A stretch of DNA of 5,895 nt from an uncultured Coriobacteriaceae bacterium (GTDB lineage: Bacteria > Actinomycetota > Coriobacteriia > Coriobacteriales > Atopobiaceae), in assembly GCA_902766805.1 (NCBI GenBank), contig CACXFF010000187.1, positions 1 through 5,895 of the forward strand, read 5' to 3'. Positions 4,903 through 5,895 of this stretch are shown in pieces. The stretch's first letter is position 1; each line of letters starts with the position of its first letter. Position numbers and translations under genes: made by a program. The notes beneath the pieces were generated by a model, which ran no database searches, was not told the DNA's origin, and worked only from the letters and a program-made list of their open reading frames with translations.

Positions 4903-5895
4903 ATGGAGAGCGTTGGCTCGCAGCTCACGCAGGCAGGATCGAGCGCAGAGGAGGGCGCCGGCACGCAACGCGACAGGCTACCCTTTGTCGATGCGGCCAA
5001 GGGCCTGGCGATGATTTGCATCGCGTGCGGGCATTTCGGCTTTTTTGCTATCGACCGCGTGGTCTTCACCTTCCACGTTCCCCTCTTCTACTGCCTCGCC
5101 GGCTACTTCATGAGCGACCGGAGAGACGTTGCCTCTTTTGCACGTCACAAGGCGCGCACGCTCCTGCTGCCCTACTACGTGATCGCGTTCGCCATCGTGC
5201 TCGCCACGCTACCGCGTGCCTTCGCCTCGGGCGATCCGGCGGGCTTCGTGCTGTCCAAGCTGGGGGCCGTGGCCTACGCCTCGGGCGAGAGCTACACGAC
5301 GCCCTTCGCCATAGAGAAGATTGGGGCGCCGTGGTTTTTGTGGGCCTGCTTCTGGGGCGAGCTGTTCCTGCGCCTGTCGTTGGGCATGCATCCCGCGGGA
5401 CGCATCGCATGGGTCGCGGGCCTGCTCGCGTTCTCCCAGCTCACCAAAGACGCCATCTGGCTGCCCCTGAGCATCCAGGCGGGCGCCGCGGCCACGCTGT
5501 TCCTGTACGCGGGCTACCTGGTGCGCCGTGGACAGGACCGCCTGCGCGCGTTGCCCCCTTGGGCCAAAGCGTTGGGACTCTTGGGCGCACTCGCCGTCTG
5601 GGCGCAGTTCATCTGGAACTTCCAGAGCTTCTGGCTCGTGAGCGCCGACCTGGGGCGCGGTGCGATCGACGTGGTCGGGAGTCTGTGTGCGTGCGCCGTC
5701 GTGCTCGCGGGCTGCTACGCGCTGCAGCGCAGCGGCCTGCGCCTAGCCGACTGGCTCGCGCGCTTCGGCCGCTACACGCTGCTCTTCTTGGGCATCCACA
5801 GCGTGGAGCTCGCCGCCTTCCCCTGGGGCACGGCCGTGCGGGCGCTTGAGGCCAGCGCGCTCGCCGAGCCTCTGCAGGCCACGATCCTCATCGCC
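4903..5895 (+). CDS. Membrane acyltransferase, acyltransferase-3 / fucose 4-O-acetylase-like, truncated by window edge
   Basis: The frame from 4903 is open to the right edge, giving 331 residues with no stop. A polar N-terminal tail (1-26) leads into FVDAAKGLAMICIACGHF (28-45). This is the family's opening block, with Asp30, Lys33-Gly34 and the conserved Gly-His pair (His44). FTFHVPLFYCLAGYF (55-69) is the second signature, usually FxFHMPLFFxxSGY, and RTLLLPYYV (85-93) is the third. Further hydrophobic helices follow at about 93-105, 144-158, 166-180, 192-207, 222-238, 256-274 and 291-307. FLGIHS (295-300) fits the late conserved His helix. Such multi-pass enzymes acetylate or acylate sugars, cell-wall polymers or lipids using a cytoplasmic acyl donor. 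The substrate here is unknown. Its ribosome site GGGAGG abuts the preceding stop, so it is translated from the deformylase-like transcript. Confidence 0.9.
   Translation, partial: MESVGSQLTQAGSSAEEGAGTQRDRLPFVDAAKGLAMICIACGHFGFFAIDRVVFTFHVPLFYCLAGYFMSDRRDVASFARHKARTLLLPYYVIAFAIVLATLPRAFASGDPAGFVLSKLGAVAYASGESYTTPFAIEKIGAPWFLWACFWGELFLRLSLGMHPAGRIAWVAGLLAFSQLTKDAIWLPLSIQAGAAATLFLYAGYLVRRGQDRLRALPPWAKALGLLGALAVWAQFIWNFQSFWLVSADLGRGAIDVVGSLCACAVVLAGCYALQRSGLRLADWLARFGRYTLLFLGIHSVELAAFPWGTAVRALEASALAEPLQATILIA

Noticed and set aside
3061..4968. 635-codon open frame on the minus strand over the phosphatase and deformylase-like genes
   Set aside because: It is antisense to two genes with complete catalytic motifs, crosses a strong terminator, and has a low-complexity His/Val/Leu/Arg-rich translation. 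It is a composition artefact.
4896..5849. 317-codon plus-strand frame overlapping the acyltransferase
   Set aside because: It is an Arg/Gly/Ala-rich out-of-frame reading. The frame from 4903 shows the acyltransferase-3 signatures and has the better ribosome site.

Overview
The window is GC-rich DNA (estimated by eye at well over 60% G+C) that is densely coding, with strong Shine-Dalgarno (SD) sequences and short intergenic gaps. The gene content is chromosomal: cell-wall synthesis, a 7TM sensor, a small-type peptide deformylase and a surface phosphatase. I see no transposase, integrase, phage gene, tRNA, rRNA or CRISPR array. Base composition and protein style suggest a high-GC Gram-positive, most likely an actinobacterium of the Coriobacteriia (Olsenella/Atopobium type). 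That assignment is inference from impression, not from a search.

Layout. (1) 1-713, minus: the 5' part of a seven-helix membrane sensor, cut by the left edge. (2) 714-1107: a 394-base divergent intergenic region with an AT-rich promoter zone for the sensor and several inverted repeats. (3) 1108-2031, plus: murB, ending in a strong hairpin terminator (2063-2095) that may also serve the convergent genes. (4) 2871-2138, minus: a two-gene unit of a YciI-like protein followed by a small flavodoxin. (5) 3088-4284, plus: a membrane-anchored HAD-superfamily phosphatase with its own promoter-like -10 and a canonical terminator (4308-4344). (6) 4468 to the right edge, plus: a 140-residue peptide deformylase-like protein followed 12 bases later by a multi-pass acyltransferase of the acyltransferase-3 type, cut by the window end.

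How the genes relate. MurB, the anchored phosphatase and the acyltransferase all act at or on the cell envelope, but they sit in separate transcription units, so I do not infer one pathway. The two credible operons are yciI-like/flavodoxin and deformylase-like/acyltransferase. Nothing here clearly amounts to an undescribed system. The items most worth a second look are the sensor gene cut by the left edge, the deformylase whose motif 1 carries Met where classical enzymes have Gln, its coupling to an acyltransferase, and the predicted extracytoplasmic HAD phosphatase. Long open frames antisense to murB, the phosphatase and the acyltransferase are composition artefacts.
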